From Aphrocallistes beatrix (lineage: Eukaryota > Porifera > Hexactinellida > Sceptrulophora > Aphrocallistidae): a stretch of 64,000 nt of DNA. This document shows, piece by piece, positions 42,227 through 53,100 of this stretch. The translations under genes were made by a program, and so were the position numbers. The notes below the pieces were generated by a model, which had not been told where the DNA came from, made no database searches, and worked only from the letters and a program-made list of their open reading frames with translations. Where the stretch lies: positions 3,387,723 through 3,451,722 of the forward strand of contig OY725496.1 of NCBI GenBank assembly GCA_963281255.1. Reading direction: 5' to 3'. The stretch's first letter is position 1, and each line of letters starts with the position of its first letter.

Positions 42227-42855
42227 AGACTCTTTTACGTGACTATTTATGATATGATGTAAATATGCCTTATACCAGTCACTGCCTGCTATGTATTAAT
42301 ATCTAACACAATTATTGTACTATGTAACAATGGTCAATAGTTAGATACTCTAACCTTCAAACCTAGTAGTTTTGTTTGTTATTCCCAATAGGGAAATATT
42401 CAATTCTCACCTGGCCAGAGGTGAGGAGGGTAATAAGGAGGGTCCAGGGTAAAGTGAGGGTAGGGTTAGAAGGGTGTGGAGTAATTTTATGTTCTACAAA
42501 CCCCCAAACTTAAAATGTTACTCCACATGCTTGAAAAGGATTTCGGGTATTGATTCTTGTATATACGTACGTACTACGTATAAGGAAATTTCTGTTTAAA
42601 TGCCATAATCCTCGGCTTTTTATCTGGGTCTGAAATTCATAATACAAATTTTCCTAACTCTGACATACGATGTATAAAGTTGCAGCAGCAAACTTGTCAT
42701 CCAACATTGTTGAATGAAATTGTTTTTATTTTCCAATACTTGAAATATCCAGATTTCTCGAGCACTTCGTTAATGTTTGCACCACCCTAGTTTATAAACG
42801 AATCCGCACATTTTGATCAAATTCGAGAGTAGAATTTTGATCAAATCCCCCCAGG
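42227..42855. other. Intergenic DNA
   Basis: AT-rich 3' flank of the TMEM272-like gene. Nothing recognised until the foldback repeat. Confidence 0.4.
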
Positions 42856-44074
42856 AGAACTTTGATCAAACATTAAGAATTGAGTTTTGAACACTTGTTG
42901 ATCATAATTCTACATCATTGACTGATGTAAACTTTGATCAAACAGCAGTCGAACTTTGATCAAATTTCTAATTGGTCAATTTGATCAGAATTCTACAATA
43001 GCTACTAATGCAGAACTTTGATCAAATTGTCAAAACGATCAATTCGATCAGAATTCTACTAGAGCTACAGATGTAGAAATTTGATCAATAAGTTTCCAAA
43101 TTACATATGTACGTATTTGTATCGGTAATAAAACATGTTGGATGAAGCCAAGTTAGTAAAAGAATCAATTTCAAGTCATCAACAATTAAGGTGAACTGTC
43201 ACATTTCTATCTGTTTTTATCTTAACAAACTCGTACCAAAAGGAGCCAAACCAATAACAAACATCAATTTACAGTCAAATGCATAGTCAAACTAATTGTG
43301 GAAGTGAATAAATACGCTGAAATAGTGATCAGTAATGTTTTGATTTGGATTTGAATAGTCTACGGTTTAAAAGTTGTTGAAATTGTTCCCATCTTTCTTG
43401 TACTACGCATGGAATATACCATTAGCAGTTAGTGATTATGAAAGGGCACCAAGAAATTATTTTCGTAAAGTTTTTTCTTCAATGACAGTATCAGGTTGTC
43501 TCTTTCATTACTCAAAGGTCATTTGGAAAAAGGTAAAAAAGTTACAACTTTTATCCACTTGGAGCCAATTGTTAATTCTTGTGTAATCTGCTTGATGGTA
43601 AGAAATTCGACTTAAGTTTTCCTGCCATGTGGACATGCACAAGTCTGTGGAATGTGTGCTACAAATTTCTCCAGGAGACAGCTGTCTAACATGCCGCTGC
43701 AGCATTACAAGCAAAATACAGATATTTCAATGAGAAATAATAGACTGTTAGCAAACTTCCACTCTTTTATACTAGGACAGAGAGGACAGAAAATTATTTA
43801 GGAACAAGTTTATTAATTTATTCATTAATTATTCTTTAATCGTATCAAATTGTATTCCTCATTCAATACATTCTGAATAGAAAAAATATGATTTCGAAAT
43901 TATAAATTTCTACATTACGAATAGTAGCTCTTGTAGAATTCTGATCAAATTGACCAATTTGAAATTTGATCAAAGTTCGACTTCTGTTTGATCAAAGTTC
44001 TACATCAGTCAATGATGTAGAATTATGATCAACAAGTGTTCCAAACTCAATTCTTAATGATTGATCAAAGTTCT
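42856..44074. mobile_element. Foldback element with TTTGATCAAA motifs
   Basis: The left arm 42856-43006 and right arm 43923-44074 are about 150-bp reverse complements, containing ATTAAGAATTGAGTTT, TGTTGATCATAATTCTACAT and repeated AACTTTGATCAAA. The intervening 900 bases are AT-rich and non-coding. The unit CTTTGATCAAA occurs at least four times in the left arm and three times, inverted, in the right. Confidence 0.8.
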
Positions 44075-44143
44075 GAATTTGCGTATTTAAATTAACTCTA
44101 CCAATCATTAATTTAACAAAAGACAATTCATTGCAACAATATA

Positions 44144-44620
44144 CACTGCCCGGACAAAAGTATTCGACCACCACGAAAACTTCCATACAAATAGTATTAA
44201 ATTAGATCTATTAAAAAAGGAACATGTCCTTAAACAGTAGAAAATACTCTATTTTTAGTTCAAATTCGTAATCTACACATTCTAATTACTCATAATTGAC
44301 AGTTTCAACTCAATTACGTATTATTATGTAAAAAATTATCAACCTATGCCACTTTGTGTCACTAAACACCATCATATATAATGGCTGTGACTTGGGACAA
44401 GTAGCATCAAGTATCAAATGTTGATATTTATCATCTTGGGAGTTAGTAATTAAGCTGTGGCTATCAATTAAGAGTAATTAGAATGTGTAGTTTACGAATT
44501 TGAAATAAAAAATGGAGTATTCCTTACAGTTTGAGTACATATTCCTTTATGAATAGACCCACTTTAATACTATTTGTATGGCGGTTTCTGTGGTGGTCGA
44601 ATACTTTTGTCCGGGCACTG
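44144..44620. mobile_element. Tc1-like MITE with TA duplication
   Basis: A 477-bp element with terminal inverted repeats of about 58 bp: left CACTGCCCGGACAAAAGTAT, right (complement) CAGTGCCCGGACAAAAGTAT, both flanked by TA (44142-44143, 44621-44622). The CAGTGCC...CAAAAGTATTCG type of end is typical of Tc1 elements. No transposase. A related decayed end is at 56953-57180. Confidence 0.8.
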
Positions 44621-44961
44621 TACATTCCGCACGTTTGCTCAACCTTTCTACTTAGAATGGAATCGATGGATGTTTCTACAAATTTTAATGAAATAGTTGA
44701 TGTGTGGTGAACATTTTAATAATTTATTGAAACATAAATTCCAGTTTTGACAATTCGGTCTTATTCCAGTCCTATTTTTTTTTCGGTCTTATTCCAGTTT
44801 GGGAAAAATTTATTTTCCTACCAAATATTCGGTCTTATTCAGTCAACTCCTACGCACCTCTTGCAATTCATTCGCTATTTACGCGGCAATTCGAAGTATT
44901 ACTTCAATTTGTACAAGTATCTCTATACCTTTTAGCAAGTGATTGAAAATATTAAACTTAC
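44621..44961. repeat. Short direct repeats of TTCGGTCTTATTCCAGT
   Basis: Three partly degenerate copies of TTCGGTCTTATTCCAGT occur between about 44755 and 44850 in otherwise AT-rich DNA. No gene recognised. Confidence 0.5.
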
Positions 44962-45153
44962 ATGATTATGTGTTTGATCAAACTTTATTTTGTTGTTATT
45001 TTCCTTTGTTGGTTTGTCAATTTTCTCACAGCGACTAGTTCACTACAGTGGAATGTAGAGTTCAGAAGAGATCACAAAATAGAGAATTTGACATTGATAA
45101 ACAGTAATGATAATTTTGTGATATTTATCAAGATTCAGGAGAACAATAGAATC
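44962..45153 (+). CDS. Candidate first coding exon with signal peptide
   Basis: The frame starts MIMCLIKLYFVVIFLCWFVN, a plausible signal peptide, continues LQWNVEFRRDHKIENLTLIN with an N-glycosylation sequon (NLT), and meets a strong donor GTAAGT at 45154. It looks like exon 1 of a secreted or membrane protein, but no downstream exon is recognised because the dispersed repeat follows immediately. The family is unknown. It could be chance in AT-rich DNA. Confidence 0.25.
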
Positions 45154-45185
45154 GTAAGTTCGTTTTATTTATGATTTTTATTGCT

Positions 45186-45816
45186 ACAAGCGCGCTTCGC
45201 TTGCTTGCGCTGCGCGGCTTGCGGACACTGCGTGTCCGCAGAGTCGCCCTGCGGGCGCCTGGAGTTACTCAATCTAAACTATTTTTGGAATTTTTTTCCC
45301 TTTATATATATATTGGAAACAAAGGTCAACGAATAATTTTTCATATGGATCCGATATTCGAAATCTACACCCCTGAAAACCCCATGTCAACCGTTGAAAT
45401 CAAGTTTCTAGCATAATTTTCAAATTCGTCAAATCGTGTGAAAATATGTATATAAAAGTGTGAAAATATACAAATAACCTTTTTAGCTGCCAAAGACGAT
45501 AATATATAATTGAGACATTTATATAAGTTATTGCTTTGAAGTATTAATTACAATTACAGCCTACAATAGTGTCGTATAATTTTTCTATTGTGAGATTGAA
45601 GCCGTACATAGTATTGTATAGAAAGGTGTGAAAAATTGTTTTCCATTTTTTTTGCAGAGGTGTAAAATTTCGCTTAGCTTTTCGAACTTAATCGTAGATT
45701 CATCATTTGACACCTACATGCCAATTTTCGTATTTCTACGACTTGCCAATTCTTCAATCAATTCGGACAAACAAACAAACAAAAAAAAAATCCTAGCATT
45801 TTAATATATAAGATTA
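45186..45816 (-). repeat. Dispersed repeat with GC-rich palindromic end, copy D (inverted)
   Basis: The plus strand begins ACAAGCGCGCTTCGCTTGCT, the complement of the ends of copies A and B, followed by the GCGGACAC..GTGTCCGC hairpin and GGGCGCC. The other end has GAATTGATTGAAG, TTTGTTTGTTTGT and TTAAAATGCTAGG (minus-strand sense). The middle is diverged from copies A and B, suggesting a subfamily. Confidence 0.7.
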
Positions 45817-46022
45817 ACTACACTTACGTAGGTAGGATGGAATGCATTCTGTAAACATGAATAATTAATGTAATTTTGCAACAATGATTTCATTGAAGAT
45901 AATTTCCAAGACCTTAACAATTGCTATATTCTCCTATTCCTAACTATCCTAAGTATAGGTTATTGGTAGTAGGACTAGCATACGTATTAGCTAATAGCTA
46001 TACGGATATTGTTCACCGCTGC

Positions 46023-46089
46023 AAGATCCACGGAATCTAATTGGTCAAGACAATCCGTTTGTCTTGATCAATTAGATTCCGTGGATCTT
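46023..46089. repeat. 31-bp hairpin with 5-nt loop
   Basis: Arms AAGATCCACGGAATCTAATT.. (46023-46053) and 46059-46089 are complementary over 31 bases with a single G:T-compatible mismatch and a TCCGT loop. It could be a solo MITE or, if transcribed, a microRNA-like precursor; the sequence alone does not decide. Confidence 0.7.
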
Positions 46090-46173
46090 TTAAGGAAAGT
46101 GTGAATTTACAATAGTTGATCCCAGGTTCGCATCTACACCAAGAATATTCCTTCTAAATTTCGTATAAATTTA

Positions 46174-46710
46174 TCCTTACTATTAAAACTCGATTAATAT
46201 TTATATATATATATATATCTGTAACGAATTGATTGAAGAAACTGCCGGGCGCAGAAAGCTGATTTTTGGCATGTGAGAGTCTTTTGGCTATAGCTCCACT
46301 AAGTTCTGAGATCAGAGCAAAATATCGACTCATCATGGAATTATGACGTCATTGTCACATTTTTAAAAGTTAAGCAACAGAGTTATTCGAGCATAAATCA
46401 GCCATTATAGGAGATAGAAGGCTGAAATTTTAATAGAATCTGTATACTAACATACCTCACATATGATGCAACTATCATTAAAAAATGATGACTCATCACT
46501 TTGTTATGACGTCATCATTATGCATCAAAAAAATTTACAATTGACAAATTTTTCGAGTGATATCGATTATCACAGTAGGACAGACGTATTTAGAGATGTT
46601 ATCTCCCATATAATTAATCAATGGTGACCACAGGCGCCCAAAGGGCGCCTCCGGCGGACACAAAGTGTCCGCCAGCCCCGCAGCGCAAGCAAGCGAAGCA
46701 CGCTTGTCTA
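46174..46710 (+). repeat. Dispersed repeat with GC-rich palindromic end, copy B
   Basis: Starts CCTTACTATTAAAACTCGAT like copy A and follows it throughout with small indels, ending GGCGCCCAAAGGGCGCC, GGCGGACACAAAGTGTCCGC and GCGCAAGCAAGCGAAGCACG. The hairpins are more perfect than in copy A. Non-coding. Confidence 0.75.
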
Positions 46711-47138
46711 CTTAATTTCTTAAAATCAAAACGGACGGACGGACATCGTCTATGCCAACCAAAAACTGTTCCTACCTAAATTTTAATATTAATCTGTTTC
46801 AACATTGAAATTTGTGTCTGAAGCTCATGCAATCCGAAACATTTATACTTGTATGTGATGATCCTTCAAGATCAATGATCAATATTATTCAATCCTTGCT
46901 TGCCTAGTTAGTCAGTTTCAGGCGTAAAATAGCAATGAATAACACAAAATATAAATGAATAAAATAGCGATGAATAACACAAAATAACAACTCAAAATGT
47001 CATTAGACTCTAACAGCCTATAGCCTATACTAACAGGGGGATAATCTAAGCAAATTCAAAGTTAAGAAAAGTAAAGTACCTGCTCCTACTGCAATAATAT
47101 GCTGCTAACACTCTAAACCTATTATACAAAAATAAAAC
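46711..47138. other. Intergenic DNA 3' of the giant GTPase
   Basis: AT-rich, with two copies of AATAACACAAAATA..AATGAATAAAATAGC at about 46935-46990. No gene recognised. Confidence 0.4.
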
Positions 47139-50100
47139 TTAATTGTCCGCTTTGTAGTTGATGAATATCTGGGCTTTGGGATTTAGTTTCTTGAAACGTT
47201 TGGGCTTATCTTCAGTTGAAGAATGCTCTTTATAATGTTTGATAAGATGATAATCAGGATGAGACATGTTAATGTACACGGTAGGTTGATATTCAATTAT
47301 GAATGCATCCATTTTATCCCTGATGTCTCGCTCCCAATTAAATTGACAACCCTGATCACATTTTCCTCTAGCTGTAAAAATATTGAATGATTCATTTGTA
47401 AGTTCCAAATAAATGTGTGAAATTACGTTTTTAACCCCAAATCCTGATTTCCAATCGGTTTCTGTAGCTGCTGCTGCTAAGCCATGTAACATCGCTAATC
47501 CATTTCCTTCGCTACCGTAAGTATTAATTCTTTCGAGGAAGTTTTGTATACTTTTTGCGTCAGTTGTAAATTCATGATTATTTGGAAATTTTTCGACACA
47601 CTTTTGTCCACTAACTGCATGGCCGTGATAGACAACAATTTTAAAATACACTGTTTCTCCAAGGGTATCTTCAATGATTTGTGACACACAGGTGTTTATA
47701 CTTCCGCTCGTCAGACCAGTTCCATCAATGACGAAACATATGTAGTAATTGAGCGAAAATAAAGATCTGTATATCTCCTCGCGAGAAGTATAAGGAACGT
47801 ATGTGATATGTGTTCCTTTGTTTGCATAATAATTCAGTATTTCTCTTCCGAATTTATTCCAGATCCTTTTCATCTTGTCGCGGTTCTCCCTTTGTAAAAC
47901 TACATAATTTTCATCTCTAGGAAGGCTCCAGTCCCACTCATCTCCACAATTCTCTTTGAACTCGCACCACGTCAAGTTCTGTCCTGGTATCAGGACTTGG
48001 GTGCCATCCATGTAGTCATCACACATGAGTAATATTGCAGTTCTATCCTCATTAATATTCCAGACTTTTCCTCCCATTGAGCACATCTGATGACCTGTCA
48101 TTATTCGGCACCTTCCACCTTGTGGGTGTATTTCTCTCTCACAGAATTTACCGCAGCTAGGACACTGGTATCGACAGTTAAGGACATCGGCTTCAAATAG
48201 TTCTTTCGTTGCTTTTAAAATATTTTCATATTCGGCCTCAGTTACTTGGTATTCATAACCATTTAACGTACGCAGGAATTCCTGTACGTAGAATTTGATG
48301 TTAAATATCGTCTCGGTGCTTCTGAACATATTTGATTCTGACATCATTTTAAACGTTTCTTCATCTAGTACTCGGATTGGATTGTGTGACTTTTCAAAGA
48401 GTACATAGGTTTGATTATTTCTTTGGATGTTTATATCGTTCACTCGAAAAACACCTTTGAAGACGTTTTTGAATTCTTCCGCACTCACTTTTGGATTGAG
48501 GTAGATTTCCAAAAAGAACACCATTGCGTTAAATGGAGCGAATCTTATTTTAGGATTTAAGTTACAAGTATTCTCTTCTGTTATTGCTTTATCGACAACC
48601 TCGAAATTGCTGTCTGAATCTGATCCGATATCCTCGAGACGATCCAATTTCTTACACTCAGCGAGTAGCCTCTCTAAGAATTCGTTTAGGACCAGTTCGA
48701 CTTTTGCTATTTGCTCCGTAAATTTATCTCTCATATCTCCAATGATTTTATCATGAAGTTCTTTGGTCAGCTTGAACCATTCTTCTTGGAAAAGCGTTTT
48801 TAAGCATCGTTTATAATCGCATATGTACTCAACAACGAAATTGCTTTCATCAATATAGTTATATGAGTTTAATTCTTTTGAAACATTCTCATTTGCTAGG
48901 AGCAAGAGACTTTTGTGTGAAAGTTTATTCCTAAATGCATCAAAATATCTGTCATTGACGTTCTGTTCGCAAGCTGTGTTGACTTCTCTCCAAACTGCAG
49001 CTAGTAAATCTCCAGCAAATTTGTTCGCCATTGTCAGATCACCATTTCTCATTTCTTTACGATTCCAACTTCCTCTCGCCAATTCTCTGTTTTGAACTTT
49101 CTGCAGGAAATACTTGAGGTCTTTCTCTTTTTTTGCTTTTTGTGATTTGATCTCTCTTTCCTCTTCTAGTTTGGGTTTCAGAAGTGACTTGAATGCTAAA
49201 GCAAACGCATATGTCGATATTCTCCTCTCGGCCACATTTGTCAATTTAGCTTCAATAAAATTAATCTCATAATTCACTACTTTGCAGATGTGACACAAAA
49301 AATCTACAATTTCTTTCACAGTTGAGTGAGAAATGTTTGAATCTTTCTTAGTGAACTCTAAAATGGACTTTGAGATGTCATTAATGAATTTATCCCATGT
49401 ACTTTTTTTAAAATCATATGGATCTATTAGATGAGAGGCGAGCAATGCTATTTGCTTTCTTTTCTCAAGCTTCCAAATGACGTCAGGATGGTTGAAATAT
49501 CCAGAACAATATTTGACCAGTGGATGGCATTCTGATGGAACCCAAGATGAAAACTTTAGGTTTGGTTTAGAGCTATGAACATCGCACCTATTATACAACG
49601 ATGTTCTATTTAAATACTCACACTTTGTTTTTCCTGTGTAAGGTGTCATTTCCTTTATGGGTACTCTGTTCTCTTTCCAAGGATAAATAAACTGTTCAGT
49701 TTTGGCACTTTTTTGATGGCCGTTATGAAAATTTGTTAGTATCTGTTCTCTGAGGTCCTGTATTATTTTATCCATTTTGAAGTTGAATTTACGAAATAGT
49801 GCATAAATCGTTTGTTTGTTCTCCATTGTTTTCGACTCCATCCTGAATAAGGAATACAAATCATCGAATTTTTGATTCAGTTCATCTTCTTCTTCTTCAT
49901 ATTTGTTGTCTCTAAAGCAGTTTCTCCAGACTTTGTTAAATTCTCTCTTTTGTTCTTCGATTGTTAATTCAAAATATTTGTCAGCATTCTTCTCAATATC
50001 TTCTTGGAACTTCATCATACTCTCCTTTAGTTTTATCTCAGTCAGCCTAGTTTTGAGTTGGAATTTCAGCTTATCTTCATAGATCTTTTTCTCCATGTAG

Positions 50101-53100
50101 ATAAGTCTGCTCAAGTTAGATTTGGCTTCATCACACATATAATTCATTCTTTTGAGTAAAGAATCATGTTGACACTGTGCTGCAAAGATGGTCAGAGCTT
50201 CTTCTTGATATGTCTCAAAAATTTCGCTCAATTCTTTCTTCACCTCTTCTAGTAATCCTTTAGGAGGACTCCAATTGGCGATGTCATTTATTTTACGAAT
50301 CGATTTTTCAGTAATCGATCGATACTTATTTTTATTAAAATAAATGATTTGCTTCATTAAATTGCTCAATATTTTGTTTAGTGAAATGCTACACCTAAGT
50401 TCTTCAGTATTTCTGTATTTCACTATATCCTGGTATTTGACGATAGTGTCCCAAATAACACCAGACATCTCCATCCATTCACTCATTGTTTTGAAAGGTA
50501 TTTTATAATCCTGCTTCAAATCATTGAAATTGGATTGACTATCACTGTCACAAGAATCGCTTTTAAGTTGGTGGATAATTGCCATTCGCAAATCAGCACA
50601 TTTATTAGCGAAACTAATTGTAGGGGATAACTTGTCTAAATCTGAATCAAGTAATTTGGTCATCTGAGTATTCAAAGGTTCCGAGTTGAATGCTGATGGA
50701 AGGACGAATAAGTTTTCTCTGGATACTTGTATTAATTCAGAGATTTTCAATCCTTCCGTTTCCATGAGATAGGACTCTTCATTTAGTTTCTCCAGAAGAG
50801 TATTTATGGAATTCAGATGCTTGCCTGGATCAGGATCTGCTTGTTGATTGAGAACGAAGAATATTTTGGGTGCTGATACTTTACTCACTTTCAATCTGTT
50901 GAGAGAATAAGCACATATTTGTAAAAGATTCCGCATTCCTTCCCCGAGATCCCCTTTCACATTAATGATAACAACTTGTGACACAGCTAGACAAAACAGC
51001 ACCATTGTCCTGTCAAAGTGTATGCACGAAGTGTCCTGAATGTTCTTTCCTCTTTCGATTGCATCGAGTCCTTCTGTGTCGAGAATAAGGAAATGCTCAG
51101 AATTGTTGACTGGTTGACTGAGTTTTGAAAGAGACCCATAGATTCCTTTCGTGCATCTTCCGGCACTAGTTAAGAACTTGCAACCAAAACAGTAATTCAG
51201 TAAGGTAGACTTTCCAGAACTCTGAGGACCGAATATGCTAACAACTATCGGAGGTCTTTTTTGCTGCTTAAGTGTGGCTATTTCACAGAGTTGCTTTTCA
51301 TACAATTCTGGCAATAGAGCATCAATGTCTTGGTTAAAGAACCTGAGATTATCTCCATCAATCAACTCGAATGGCTCTCCCCTCTCCACATGGTTACTGA
51401 AGTTTGATGAAAATATTTCAAAATATTTACTTGCTGGTTTACCCTTATCATTACTGGCATTATATTTATTCGACAGCAAAGCTTCTCTCCACAGAATTTC
51501 TAAAGTGTAAGGCGTTTTGTTACTCGCTCTAGTTAGCTGTTTGGAGAGTAGGTTGAGTTCTTGAGACAGTTTCCACAAAATGAGCGTTGAATTTTCCTGA
51601 GCTAGAATATCATTGAAATGCCATGCTAGAGCACTCATTTCAGCATCTTCGAGATGCTTAGAGAGTTGCTCACATTTGCTATTCAGTCTATCTATAGCTT
51701 TCTGGTCTGTTTGAATAGAGGATTTATAGAAATTACGCATGTACTCGACAAAATGTGGATAGTAACTTAGAAAGGAAAAATTCAATTTACTCGAATCCTG
51801 GATGTAGTAGTAATCTTTTATGCACTGGATCAATTTTTCCTCTTTCTCTAAATTCTCACGATTACCATATCTACCTATCAACTTTTCGAGGAAATGGTTT
51901 CCAACTATTCTCGGACTTGCTGTTTTCGAATGTAAGATTGAATATCCGATTTTTTTAAATCCTTTAATTATCCTTAAGTTTTGCTCGATTAGATTTGGAA
52001 TGAAGATGAAAGTAACTGTTTTACCACATAGTGGCATTTGTTGTGTACTTAGATCACCTCCTGAGCAATCACGAACCAGTACATAGACATGCAGTGTGTG
52101 GACTGTGATTTTGTTTAAGTCATCCATCAAACGAGAATGGTTCTCTTTATAGTCGGAATAGCTGACGTGAATTAGTGCTATGTCCAAGTTTTGACAGATA
52201 TCTCCAATTACATTACTATCTGAGCTTGCGTTGCAATCTATATAAGCCCATTGTGTAGATTCATGAATACTTCTGTCTCCAAATAGATTCTTTGTCATCT
52301 GTATATCGATAGAATTTAAATGGAATGGACTGTTTTGAGGACTACCCTTCACGAAATCTGTTTCAAACATTAAATCCAGTAAGGTGGATTTTCCTATAGG
52401 ATTCCATGAAGCCCATCCTAACCCAAACGAAACCAAGCCATGGAACTCTTGAAGGGAATACCAGAGCTCATTACAGATTTTGAATTGGGTACATGTTTGC
52501 TCCGGCTGGTTGGATTCGAGCAGGGGGTAGTAGAAGGGAACTGGATTACTGAATGAGTAATGCTCTATGCAGAGACCTCTGACTACGGGGTCTGACATTT
52601 GGAAGATTAGATGGAAGATGTCCAGTGTAGTTAGTGATATGTTAGAAATACTGGCGATTGTTTGTCTCAATTGTTCCAATGGTAAACTGCATTTAATGTA
52701 ATAGAATATTAAAGGCAAAAGTTCGCGAAATTTCTCCTTTGGTGACCCATCCAAATTATTTACATTCTGTATTAAGTTGCTGAAAGAGTCTGAAATAATC
52801 ATTCTGTATATGGTATGTGATATTTGTATTTCCGTTCCAAATAATTTTTTTATATTTTGAATTTGACTTAATTGTTTTTGTGCACAATCAAACATGAGTT
52901 CTCTGTCTGGGGAATATCTCAGTAGGTAATCTCGGATAACTCTTTCTATCTTATTCAGTTTTAGACTGAGATCTCCTATGTCGTCAAGACTGCTTGCTCT
53001 GATACATGCCTTCGCTTCACTACTCAATGTTTCGTCGATTTCGAAGAAATTTTGTGACTCTTCGAATTTCAAGAAGTATTGTTTGACATCTTGGTATTCT

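Noticed and set aside
45171..45416. 81-residue plus-strand frame (LRLLALRGLRTLRVRR)
   Set aside because: It lies in the palindromic terminus of the dispersed repeat; the same peptide type arises in other copies.
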